Assembly: GCA_037783545.1 (NCBI GenBank)
Contig: JBBELK010000024.1
Coordinates: 1,178,001 to 1,242,000 of the forward strand
Reading direction: 5' to 3'
Origin: Henricia sp. BOLD:AAB3569
Lineage: Eukaryota > Echinodermata > Asteroidea > Spinulosida > Echinasteridae
DNA length: 64,000 nt
Shown here in pieces: positions 23,601-32,519 of the stretch; positions within the stretch are counted from its first letter, which is position 1, and every line of letters begins with the position of its first letter. Position numbers and translations under genes: made by a program. Below the pieces are notes generated by a model that saw only the letters and a list, made by a program, of their open reading frames with translations, was not told where the DNA came from and did no database searches.

Positions 23601-26600
23601 AATGACGAGGGGACGAAACATCTTTCCTAATCTCAGACAATCTATTCAGAAGAACATATTAACAGCATTTTAAATAAACCTCGTCAACTCATTTCTGCAA
23701 CAAGATGTATGCAGCAAACTCGGTGAATGGATTTTGTTGAGTGGCACCGACCCAGAGCGTGTCTGTTTTCAATAAAGTTCGTCACACTACTTTGATCACT
23801 TCTGTCTAATCACCTGTGATCAGTGATTCACTTAGCTACAAAATCATTCCACATCTGACTCAGTGGTGGCATATCCATTGCCTATTTCCTCATAGAGGAG
23901 GATTATTAAGAATGACCTTGGACATTTTGTGGTTTGCTCAGATGGCACCACTGAATTTATTAAATTTTTTAATATGACCATGTTGTGTTCGTTACTTTGC
24001 CCAGTTGCGCCACCATGCAACACCGAGAAAAGAATTGGGTCTATAGGGAAAACCTGGGGGAGTATACCAACTGTGCCTTATAGCTCAGCTGGTAGAGCAT
24101 CTGCCTAGTGAGTCAGAGTTCTCAGGTTCGAATCCCGATAATGCCCTTAGGATTTTTCCCTCATCCCAAGTTAGGTTGTTTCATTTCAATGGTGATCAGG
24201 CACCATACCAGATGTTGAGTTTACTATAACCACAGTCAGAACCAGAAACTGTATCCTGACAGTATCCCCAGCAGGACGATGACCTTGCCTTTCACAGTAT
24301 ACAGCACAACCATTAAGGCAACAGCATCAAATTTTGAGCCGAACCATTTGTGATGGCAGTGTCCTCATATGCAAATTACTCAAGCTACCGGCAATATTTT
24401 CCTGTCATTTGCAAATGTACCAATTTCTAATGATCACGCTCACACCTCGTCATTTAACCGTCTGTAACTAATGGCCATGTAATATGCCTGATGTAAAACC
24501 AAAGATCTTTTCAGTTCACTGCGCATTTAAGACTAAATTTGTCATTTATTTCAAATTTGTCATCCATTTGAAATCTTGAAATAAATGAAAAGCGTCACTA
24601 ACCAAGCAATCGGCAAATTATCCTACTGTCAATCAGTTCAGGCTTGGGTGACTCCAATATTTTTGTAATCAATTCAAATTCCATATAATAATTGCGGGAG
24701 AAATTGGCTCTGAAATTAAAAATGTCGCGAACGGTAAACCTAATACAAACAACACTGGTAAGTTCCTGTAATTTCAGCATCCATTAAGCCTAGCGTACAT
24801 TGACCTTGCAACTGGAAACAACTCAACTGATCAGTTGCTGTCGGTGTGTGCGTAGTGCGCAACTAGCGGCAACTGGGAGCATCCAGCCATGTCTATATTT
24901 TCAGAGCGCGCACATCGACACGGCAACTCGGTAAAGCCTAGAGTACATTGACCTTGCAACTGTTGCTTGCAGTTGCTGTCTATGTGCGCGCACGCGATTA
25001 GATGCACACGCGCAACTGACAGCAACTTGTTGCAAGTACGTGTACATTGACGCAACTGGGTACTAGTTGCCAGAAAGTAAAACATGAGAAACTCGCGCAG
25101 CACAGCTGCGACGCCTTTGGCGACCTGGAATAATTATTTATTAATGTATCACAACACCTGTTGCATTATTCATCCCTCGTTGTATGTGCTGTGAATGTAT
25201 GTTTGTGTTGGCATGCGCACATTGTTTGTGAAGCGCGCGCGCGCGCAAGCGTGCTTACAAACCAGTGCCGTTGTTAGCTTCAATGCACACACAGGCACAC
25301 ACAGTTAAACGATCATTAGCATTTTGCTACCTGAGCGCTAACAAAATTCCGGGTCGTCAAATGTCTCGCAGCTGGCCCTGCTCGTCGTCCTCTTCGCTCT
25401 TGTTCTGGAGCGCGACACCACCAGCTGCGAAGCCTTCAAAAAACAATTGACATTTTTAATCCCATTTTTCATCGTTCATGTCACTGATGACCTCACCCAC
25501 AGTAATATTCAAAACACTAAACACTAAAACACTGCCGAGACTTCCATCTCTGGACTCCATAAATGCTAAACTATCCCTCCAGAGGCCAAGACGGGGAGAT
25601 ATTCACTTCATCTTTAGACATTTACAGGTGAATGGATGTCGCATTTACCCGCCTTGCTATTAGGGAAAGGTGTTTAGTTCTCAGATCAAACATCACAGCG
25701 GGACTGCGCACCCTTGAGATGCGAGTGTTACTTTAAAAGCTCCAACGAAGGTTTTTTTCTTGGTAGAATGCGACATTTATTTTATCATCTTGACGGACCT
25801 TACTCTCTAGAGGTTTGAAAGCCAAGTAATTACAGTGGGAGATCTTAAGATGGTTTATAATTGGATTCCTCAGTGGGCCAATAGAGGAACCAGAACGATC
25901 AGCTTGATCACGATTATGCCGACATGAACAATACAGTTACTGTAGGAAGGATTTTACAATCAGCATGTACTTGAACGAGCAAGAAGGTGCAGAGCAAGTC
26001 GCCAGCCATCTGGCAAATTGAGCCCACCGACATAATGTACGCTTTGCGATTTCTCAAGAAAACGTCTGTATAAAACGTGCATGGCTTAGCGTGTACTTTA
26101 GGGCAGTAAATGAACTGCAACGGACTGTTGACGGAAAATTGCCAGTTTGGCAAATTCAGTACACTTGAAGACAAACATGTCGAGTGAATGCATCAAATCA
26201 CCCATACTACGTAGCTTAGACTCAAACTAGTAAAGTTCTTTTCTTTCCCCTTTCTTTTGCCTGTATAGACCTTTTGCACTGCCGGCCATGACAGGGGGCA
26301 GGTTTTCAGATGATGTGACAATAGATCCACAAAGTGCCTACTCATGCATGACGCACGGTGACAATGCGACTGCCCCCGTCATGGCCGCTCATGAAAAGGG
26401 TCTATGCGGACACAGCCACAGAAATCATTGTCCTCTGGATAAGCATTGCCCAATCGGCTTCCATCTTCAAGGCAAAGACAAGGGCTATCCAACTGTGTGC
26501 AATAGCCAATGAGATAACGAGCGAAATAATAGTCTATAGGAGGGCTTGCAAATTGCTTGCGATGGCAAAGGGGTGCCAATCACTGCTAATTGGCAGTTTA

Positions 26601-29600
26601 GAGCATTTTTGCCCAAATGTAGTGGACAATTTTCACGCTTTTCAGGTTTTCTGACAGGGTGGACCAGCTAGTCAAGCACCTTGCAGACTGACAATCTGTT
26701 AAATTCTCCAGAATTTCTGCCAATCAGATGATAAATTTTCCTTTTCAAATCCATAAAAGGCACACTATCTACCATTCCCCCTTGTGCATTTTTGGAGTAT
26801 AAGAATCCCGTAGGAAATCATGCACAAAAAATGTTTCACGCTTTTCGGCTTTTAGAAAGCATCACGTTTTAAAAGTCGAGACTTTCACTTAAGAAATCTA
26901 TTAAGCACTTCCCAGTTGAAGAGATACGACACATGGGATTTATGCATCATTTGACAGGCCAAGACCAGAGGTGGATTGCAATATAACCGTCTTTAATCTG
27001 AGACGCATCATGTGTCCTAACTGAATTTATGACATCTTAGCTACGACACATTAAAAAATGTCTTGCAATATCCAAAAGTTAGGACGTCTTAGCTAAGACA
27101 ATCGTTTGTATGTCTTTACTGTTGTGAACAGCGTTTCAATCGCAGCTGGTGTGTTTGCATACCCTCGCGCATGCGCATTTTACATGTTTTATTTGCCGGT
27201 CGTTGCTACCGTACGTAAACGTGGTAGTGGCATGAAAAACGTTGAGAAAACTTTAATAATTAACATAGGCTGAGCTTGAACAGTAATCACCTTTCAGTGA
27301 GTCACAAGGCTCTTTTTCTCGGAATTGAGCGTGAAATATAAAACAAAATTCAAAGACACAACTTATGACACATATAACTATAAGGAGTCTTAAATTTTAT
27401 GTGTCCTAGGACACAAGTTAGGATACATACATTTTTATTGCAAGACAAAATCATCTATGATGTCTTTGTGATGTCAGGGGGTTAGGACGTCGTAACCTTC
27501 TTTATTGCATTCCTTTCCTTATTGCATATCCACCCCAGACTATTTCATGATGTTTACATAATGCTTGGCTCTTATACTACAACTACCATTCAAAGAATAT
27601 CGTTTGCTCAACAAATTTAATAAAGGACTTATTTTTAAAAAAATTGTGTTTATACTTTTAATAAAATAAAACTTATATATTAGGGCTAATAAATACATTT
27701 TGTCTGCGTACACAATGAAACTAATCTGATTTTTGTGAGGAACAGTAATAAATGTACAATTCAAAATGTTCTTCACACACCCTAACCCAACAACAAAAAT
27801 GTTCCTTCAGCTTTTTTCGGATTTTTTTCCACTCTCCTGGTTCATGAACTTGCAGATGTGTATGATAAAACCACATATAACCGACTTAAGAACTAAAAAC
27901 GGACATAAAACTGACTAAAAAGAGAAAAAAATAAAATTTAAGAGTGACAGCGGGCATTTTCGGGGAAACAGAGTATGAGATGCGTTCCTTTCGACTGTGT
28001 ACGCCACTGCTGCATCACATAAAGAAATCCTCTTTTCTTGAGGAGGTGACTTAGGGATGTGAGATGTACATGTAGCAGTGTAAAGACCATACAAACAGGC
28101 CATTATGACTTGGAAGAAAGAAAGGTTTTGCACTTAATTTATGACATTGCTAAAATTCCGCTGACGGGGCATGATGCACGTAGTTCCAGAGGAGAACACC
28201 ATTCTTCTGAGCATGTTCCCCAAGTCTGTTTACTTGCCATATTCAATAGGAATAAGCTATAGATATGCAAGTCAACAATGGTAGTCTGAAAGTACATGCA
28301 TGCTAGTACTTTATTTTTTTAAAGCTTTAATTAAGGCAAATGCACTTTAGAGAACAATAATTATTTCAACGATCATCAACCAGAAAAGATAATGACTGAA
28401 GAGAGTATAAAAACTAGTAAAGGCAGTATTGTAGTAAAGAGCATAGATATCCTGCAGAAAGGGCACTAAACAACGAGTCAAATAAATAATGTTAATTAAG
28501 GTTTGTTTTGCCCTTACCCAATGTTATTATTAACACTGTATACCCAGTGCTTTCCCGAGACACTATAAACAACTTCATAGCGTGCTCGGGTGGGACTCGA
28601 ACTGCAAACAAGGCAGACATTTTAACCACTCAACCACCGAGCTAGCCGGTGTTGAATGGCCGGTTTGAATCATTTCGCAACGGGATCGCAATATACCGAG
28701 TATACAGTGTTACGAGTATACAGTGTTAATAATTACGTCGGGTATAAGGGGAAAACAAACCAAATAAATTTCTGATTAATTGCGATACCCGTTGCGAAAT
28801 GATTCAAATAAATAAATTATCATTTCAATCATCCCCAGACTACAATACCAGGCTAGTAAGAGCCAGCAAACATTTATTTCCTGTCCACAAACACCATTAA
28901 TTACTGTAACAATTTCTCTCGCAAAGGTGAATGTTTTTCTTTTCATTGTCCTAGCTCCAAGAATAGAAGATCTATGTGCCTTTGAAACAATCCACTGTAT
29001 CAGGCAATGATTCAGATACCATATGCCTCATGGTTAACAAATGTTAAACTCCCTCTATCCTTGGGAATAAAGTGTCAATGTTTGTCTCATGAGTAGTCTT
29101 TAAACACGCCTTCCCCCTCCCCCTTTTGGGCGAATGTCAAGTGTCCTTGACCATGACTAACTGATACTGATGAAACAAAATAACTGCTCCCTCTTTGTGG
29201 CGCTCTGGACAAAGTACATCTACAAGTGGCAAGATTAATTGGTGTTATGATGAAGAGGGAGCCATTCCCGGTGGTTGACATACCAAGGTGAACCCAGACA
29301 AATAAAGAGGATACATGTACAACTGTGAGCAGGTTCGATTCTGGCAACACACATGTGCACTAACGTTCAAGTATGAATGCCTTTGGTTTAGTCAACTGGT
29401 TTCGCACAAAACGCTACAATTGGCAGCCAATTTCATGAAACATTACGCACTGCGTAAGCCCACTTGCGCAACTACCGGTATTGATTGTACAACACTCCTG
29501 CGATAATTACATGCAAGCTATGGGCCTTCATGTATGCCACTTTCAAAATTTGTTCAAGCTACGTGCTTTTTCGTGAAATTGGCTGCACAAGCGGTAAATT

Positions 29601-32519
29601 TGAATAAACCCTTTCACAGTTATCGACGCCATGTTGTTCACGGGGCAGTTTGAACACGCGTTGCTGTGTCCGTGCGCGGATCGTATACGAATGCATTGTT
29701 AGGTCACTGTGCATTAACTACGATCCGCGCACGCACACGGCAATGCGTGTTCGAAGTGCCCCGTGAACAACATGGCGTCGATAACCGTGAAAGGGTTTAT
29801 TGTGAAGATACTGTAATTATTTGTTCTAAAGCCGCTTTTGGTGAACACGATGTTTGTGACACACTGTACTTGTAAGACATCTTGGTCTTTTTACATAAGT
29901 TACATGGGAAATTTGTATACAGAGCTTTCTTATCTGTTACTATTCTGGAGTTTATCTTCTCAGAAAAAGTTGTAGTTATTTCTTCTATTTTGAAGTAAGA
30001 TAAGATCATTTGTAAGAAAATGTTATCTTGATTGCCAAAAGGGGCTCTAGAGTGCACCACAGTTGAGAGAGACCCATTTAGGGTTAACATACAAACGTTC
30101 AAGTGTTTGTACTACACAAGCTTGAGTCCTTATAAAACAAACCAGACGCATTATCAACCTGCACTTCTCTCTGGCATGCTATGAAATGCAGGTGTTTTTT
30201 TTTTCTTTCACCAGGTTACAGAATGAGAATGTACTATGATAATCACTGTTACATGTCATTGCCGACATGACAAGTAATTGAAAGCTGATCAATTTTTTTT
30301 AATCTCTGCCGTCACATATTGTCACAAGACCTAAGTCGAAATATCAAATCTCTTTCACAATGTAGCTTAAACAATTTTTATAACTGACTGAAACCAAAGT
30401 TCACTAAGACCCTTTTCCCACTACAAATTGCTTAACCCGGAGATTTGCCGCCCCGGGTTAAACTTTTCTTACCCTGGGGTTTGTTAACCCGGAGTTATGT
30501 TCCCATTTGTTTCGTTAACCCGGAGTTTTGCAAAACCCGGGGCGAGCTTGCTCCAGGTTAGCGCAGTGCGGTTTCTCACTAACGCGGGCATATTTGTATA
30601 CAGGGACTGGAGGAACGGAAATCTGCATACATCTTATTCCGATTTTCGAGTAGTCCCATTGAGTCGTTACTGAACTTGTCTATCGACCAGGCCTGGATGA
30701 GGAGCTTTATTTCTTCTTCTTTCCACAGATTTGTCCTCATTTTTTCGTTATGAATTGATATATAAAATGCCATGTCTTTATTGGGAGAGCAAAAATGTGC
30801 ATGTGTGCCAGAGCAGCGTACGCTAATCCCGAGATTGCCTCTGAACACTCGACCCTGCCTTATTTCCCACTACAATGCTAACCCAAGGGTTTGGCCGTTA
30901 ACCCCGAGATTGCCATTCTTAACCCTGGCAGGGTTAACGAACCCCGGGGTAACGTCCGAATTTTTTGTCTTAACCCGGGGCGAAAAAAGAGTAGTGGGAA
31001 TGCTTGCGCTGTCCCGGGGTATCTCGGGGTTAAGGATTGCCATTACCCCCGAGTTAACCTGGAGATTTTGTAGTGGGAAAGGGGTATAACTTATGCAAAT
31101 TCATTATATGAACACGTAGATGCATACATACCACCTTTGAATTACGCTTTTTTTTATAATTGACAGATCCTGATGCTGATAGCAAAATATATGGTCCAAC
31201 AATTTGAAAATGTTGGCGGGGGGTGGGGGGGGGGGGGGGGGGGGGGGGGAAATAAATGAAAATTGAAGGCTGTGACAGCATTTACCTGAAAATACAACAA
31301 ATGATTTTTTTTTAAAGCCGCATTTTCTTGGCAGGGAAGATGATTAGATATTTTACCTTGCAGCCTTCGCATGAGTGGATGCCATAATGAAACCCTGTGG
31401 ATGTGTCGCCACACACCATGCACTTGATGAGCTCATTCAATTCATCTGCAGAGTTGAGAAAAGGAAATGAAAGGAGGCAAATTGAGTCATTTGTTTGCTG
31501 TCGCATCATCATTATCCCCACTTGGGGAGAGAGTTATCAATGAAAATTGGTTCTAATAGATGTATAATGCTTGAATGTCCATGTGCCAAGTCTAATGACA
31601 CAAAAGCTTAGAATATTTTTTTTTAAATGTGCCTTGACACAATAGGATGTTTGGGGCCGACAGAAATAAATTACCCCTGCTCACTATTGGGAATCTCGAA
31701 AATCAGAAATGTTCACAGATTTACACATCACTTACACAATATAAACATGATGATAGAAGTAAACTTCCCCTAAAATGGTTTTGTCTGAAGTGCTATAGTC
31801 TTTGAGAAATGAGTAAGACAATTAATTGTCGTCTCATGAGACGAAAATTCACTTCGCCCTGCACCACTTTGCGCTGAACCATTTCGCCCGAAAGTCACTT
31901 CGCTCACACACCACTTCGCCCAAATGCCACTTCGCCCCAAAAACACTTCGTGCACAGGCCGTGGTTCAGGGCGAAGTGGTTCAGGGCTAAGTGGTTCAGG
32001 GCGAAGTGACTGTAAAGCTTTTTTTACTGTTTTCTCAAAAGTTAGATGAAGTACGGAGCTGATTTTTACTCAGAATGGTTTTAATCATGCGTATCTTCAA
32101 TCACACAGGGAGATAGAACTATTTGTAACGGTTTACCAATCATGTGTTCTGCCTTTAACTCGTAATTTCCTTGCAATTTCTTTTTAAAAAATGAAAATTT
32201 TGAGAAAGAAAAATTGAGGTTCTACAATTAGCGCCTAAAAGAAAAAGATGCATTTTCCCAGCAAAACAAAACACAATCCTCGATCGTTGACATTCCCACA
32301 TTTCCTCCCCCTCCCAAATGACGCAAGAGCAATACACACGTACAAACCAGGCCTTATCATAAGATGAAAGTCTTTCGTTTTCGTTGGATTTTTTTCCACA
32401 GGAATGATTCCACCCCCGTAGGCCCTTGGTCTTTGCTTAATGATTCTGCGCGAATGAACGACCGGGAACGGCCCCGCAACTTTACCGCACCTTGCCAGTG
32501 TGTCAATGTTGCTGTCCAT
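14442..32519 (-). CDS. NR1-type nuclear receptor, seven coding exons (930 aa)
   Basis: Spliced on the - strand from 32519-32486, 31445-31357, 21164-21023, 20415-18599, 18005-17757, 16249-16036 and 14689-14442. All junctions are GT/AG with consistent phases, 930 codons plus stop. Residues 20-80 form a two-zinc-finger DNA-binding domain (C20, C23, C37, C40; C56, C62, C72, C75) with P-box CEGCKGFFRRS. Its C-terminal extension [12 protein letters not shown] resembles that of Knirps-type receptors. Residues 99-640 are a long hinge. The ligand-binding domain covers about 641-930, with signature [19 protein letters not shown] and a C-terminal LHAEVF helix. Signature and DRPGLKN point to subfamily NR1, near E75/Rev-erb, but I cannot name an orthologue. 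It should be a nuclear transcription factor binding AGGTCA-like sites; the ligand is unknown. Confidence 0.92.
14690..16035 (-). other. Nuclear receptor intron 6
   Basis: Intron between exons 6 and 7. It holds a 400-bp inverted-repeat element (15160-15558), listed separately. A poly-C run and the reverse of a gcgccc-rich stretch lie near 15960-16013. No coding sequence seen. Confidence 0.85.
15160..15558. mobile_element. MITE in receptor intron 6
   Basis: About 100-base inverted arms: TAGACCTATGACATAATGAC, GTCACGCAATGTTTACCG, TGCATTATGGGTGAAA and AATCTCTGCATCGCTAGTTT pair with the complements at 15460-15558. Around 85 percent match by eye, core AT-rich, non-coding. Confidence 0.8.
16036..16249 (-). 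CDS. Nuclear receptor exon 6: ligand-domain helices 5-8
   Basis: Acceptor TTTTGTAG|GTG, donor CCAG|GTAAAT. It encodes [20 protein letters not shown], then [19 protein letters not shown] and [14 protein letters not shown], matching NR1 helices 6-8 (compare the E75/Rev-erb pattern FNFAER-N-M-L-D-E--L--A-V). The joined codon gives SPDRPGLKN. Confidence 0.93.
16250..17756 (-). other. Nuclear receptor intron 5
   Basis: Intron between exons 5 and 6. It contains a hairpin (GATCCCTATA at 16590, complement near 16620-16630) and a direct repeat of a GTGAACYGGTTCT motif (17386 and 17680), which suggests old mobile elements. A stretch at 16718-16950 (TAGCGCACATTCCGT to TGGGATCTTTGAAGTGC) looks like a dispersed invertebrate repeat. 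No exon seen. Confidence 0.75.
17757..18005 (-). CDS. Nuclear receptor exon 5: ligand-domain helices 3-5
   Basis: Acceptor CCATTGTTCAG|TTG, donor GAG|GTGGGT, phase 0 at both ends, 83 codons. After a Pro-rich loop ([18 protein letters not shown]) comes [20 protein letters not shown] and the NR signature [20 protein letters not shown] ending TGLFE. Spliced to exon 6 it restores GLFEV, the common sequence of NR1 receptors at this spot. Confidence 0.93.
18599..20415 (-). CDS. Nuclear receptor exon 4: long hinge and ligand-domain helix 1
   Basis: One 1,817-base exon, residues 89-694. It opens with [20 protein letters not shown], the basic extension of the DNA-binding domain. The middle is low-complexity, rich in Ser, Pro, His, Gln and Met. 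Three SUMO-type sites are visible: IKQE (192-195), LKAEMHSP (519-526, which fits the phosphorylation-dependent form psi-K-x-E-x-x-S-P) and IKEE (606-609). From 641 on, [20 protein letters not shown] reads as helix 1 of the ligand-binding domain. Donor is AGG|GTAAGT. The uninterrupted frame over 600 codons makes it certain coding sequence. Confidence 0.95.
21023..21164 (-). CDS. Nuclear receptor exon 3: second zinc finger
   Basis: Acceptor GTCTTACAG, donor GAAG|GTGAGC. It encodes [20 protein letters not shown], then [20 protein letters not shown] and SVGMSKE. The Cys spacing C-x5-C-x9-C-x2-C is normal. SLTQ, the Tyr-Thr of LYTRNQ and the Trp of CRWKKC are unusual compared with E75/Rev-erb (usually SIQ, RINRNR and CR[FL]KKC). 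Confidence 0.95.
21477..22058. mobile_element. MITE with GGGCCCCTGAAATG ends
   Basis: TTAAAGGGCCCCTGAAATG and its inverted copy CATTTCAGGGGCCCTTTAA bound a 582-base non-coding unit in the large receptor intron. TTAA at both tips may be the target site. Confidence 0.8.
24075..24145 (+). repeat. tRNA-like sequence (tRNA-derived SINE head or tRNA-Thr pseudogene)
   Basis: Perfect pol III A box (TAGCTCAGCTGG) and B box (GGTTCGAATCC). The acceptor GCCTTAT/ATAATGC has one mismatch, the T stem one mismatch, and the anticodon stem TCTGC/GTCAGA needs a bulged T around loop CTAGTGA (anticodon AGT, Thr). These defects and the relative at 513-556 favour a SINE head over a working tRNA. Confidence 0.6.
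24787..25085. repeat. GCAACT-rich direct and inverted repeat
   Basis: AAGCCTAGCGTACATTGACC TTGCAACT at 24787 recurs as a direct copy at 24934 (AAGCCTAGAGTACATTGACC), and a related inverted block follows (GCAACTGACAGCAACTTG, GTACATTGACGCAACTGGG). Probably two copies of one small element, the second with inverted ends. Confidence 0.55.
25233..25246 (+). repeat. (GC)n microsatellite
   Basis: GCGCGCGCGCGCGC run, able to adopt Z-DNA, in the large receptor intron. Confidence 0.7.
26266..26404. mobile_element. 139-bp foldback element
   Basis: TAGACCTTTTGCACTGCCGG CCATGACAGGGGGCAG pairs with CTGCCCCCGTCATGGCCG ... AAAAGGGTCTA. Arms about 36 bases, short core. Classic small MITE. Confidence 0.78.
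26966..27537. mobile_element. MITE with AGGTGGATTGCAATA ends
   Basis: CAGAGGTGGATTGCAATA and TATTGCATATCCACCCC are inverted ends. Inner TTAGGACGTCTTAGCTAAGAC and TTAGGACGTCGTAACC, and repeated TGTCCTA/TAGGACA words, point to a degenerate foldback of about 570 bases. Confidence 0.7.
28498..28812. mobile_element. Foldback element carrying a tRNA-like insert
   Basis: Arm AAGGTTTGTTTTGCCCTTAC ... AACACTGTATAC (28498-28543) pairs with GTATACAGTGTTAATAA ... AAAACAAACC (28717-28766). A second inverted pair, GAATCATTTCGCAACGGGAT (28667) and CCGTTGCGAAATGATTC (28789), lies at the right. The tRNA-like piece 28582-28649 sits between. Confidence 0.7.
28582..28649 (-). repeat. tRNA-derived SINE head, minus strand
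   Basis: The complement reads CCGGCTAGCTCGGTGGTTGA, GTGGTTAAAATGTCTGCC, then GCAGTTCGAGTCCCACC: an A box and B box of a tRNA-like pol III promoter spaced as in a tRNA. No convincing acceptor stem, so a SINE remnant rather than a tRNA gene. Confidence 0.6.
29424..29585. mobile_element. MITE with CAGCCAATTTCATGAAA ends
   Basis: CAGCCAATTTCATGAAA and TTTTTCGTGAAATTGGCTG are inverted ends of a 162-base unit. The CCAATTTCATG end word is shared with the elements at 52477 and 52869, so they may be distant relatives. Confidence 0.65.
29603..29801. mobile_element. 199-bp near-perfect palindromic MITE
   Basis: Arms of about 85 bases: AATAAACCCTTTCACAGTTA, TCGACGCCATGTTGTTCACG, GTGCGCGGATCGT pair with their complements ending at 29801, with only a few mismatches. 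Its high CpG content contrasts with the AT-rich surroundings and suggests a young insertion. Confidence 0.85.
30409..31085. mobile_element. MITE with CCCTTTTCCCACTACAAA ends and GTTAACCCGGGG arrays
   Basis: ACCCTTTTCCCACTACAAA and TTTTGTAGTGGGAAAGGGGT bound 677 bases. Inside, GTTAACCCGGAG / TTAACCCGGGG words recur about ten times on both strands, and two inner CCCACTACAA / GTAGTGGGAA copies suggest a composite or an internally duplicated element. Confidence 0.75.
31225..31249 (+). repeat. Poly-G tract near the receptor first-finger exon
   Basis: 25 G (with GGGGGG just before), 107 bases inside the intron from the exon 2 donor. On the transcript it is a poly-C run. Confidence 0.85.
31357..31445 (-). 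CDS. Nuclear receptor exon 2: first zinc finger
   Basis: Acceptor CAACTCTGCAG, donor AAG|GTAAAA. It encodes [20 protein letters not shown] and [10 protein letters not shown]: the four Cys ligands of zinc finger 1 and the first half of the P-box. The break right after CEGCK is a classical intron position in nuclear-receptor genes. M21 and T26/T28 replace residues that are usually R/K and K/S in E75 and Rev-erb. Confidence 0.95.
31446..32485 (-). other. Nuclear receptor intron 1
   Basis: Links the short first coding exon to the first-finger exon. It contains the CACTTCGCCC repeat cluster (31846-32010). No other coding sequence seen. Confidence 0.6.
31846..32010. repeat. CACTTCGCCC decamer repeat cluster, both orientations
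   Basis: About seven spaced copies of CACTTCGCCC-like words on the + strand (31850-31950) followed by three of GGTTCAGGGCGAAGTGG on the other strand (31961-32010). The two halves can pair. Lies in receptor intron 1. Confidence 0.75.
32486..32519 (-). CDS. Nuclear receptor first coding exon
   Basis: ATG with A at -3 and G at +4 (AAGATGG), an in-frame TAA 12 bases upstream, eleven codons ([11 protein letters not shown]) and donor TGCG|GTAAAG in phase 1, which exactly fits the phase of the next exon (GAT, D). The short A/B region is unusual but occurs in the NR1 group. CTCAAG before the ATG could instead be an acceptor, so an alternative 5' exon remains possible. Confidence 0.6.

Larger units (their letters stand above)
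21165..31356 (-). other. 10.2 kb nuclear receptor intron between the two zinc fingers
   Basis: The donor follows CEGCK and the acceptor precedes GFFRRS. It is the largest intron of the gene and is filled with repeats: elements at 21477-22058, 26266-26404, 26966-27537, 28498-28812, 29424-29585, 29603-29801 and 30409-31085, a tRNA-like sequence at 24075-24145 and a G run at 31225-31249. The stretches 22060-24070 and 25150-26260 show nothing I can name. Confidence 0.85.
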
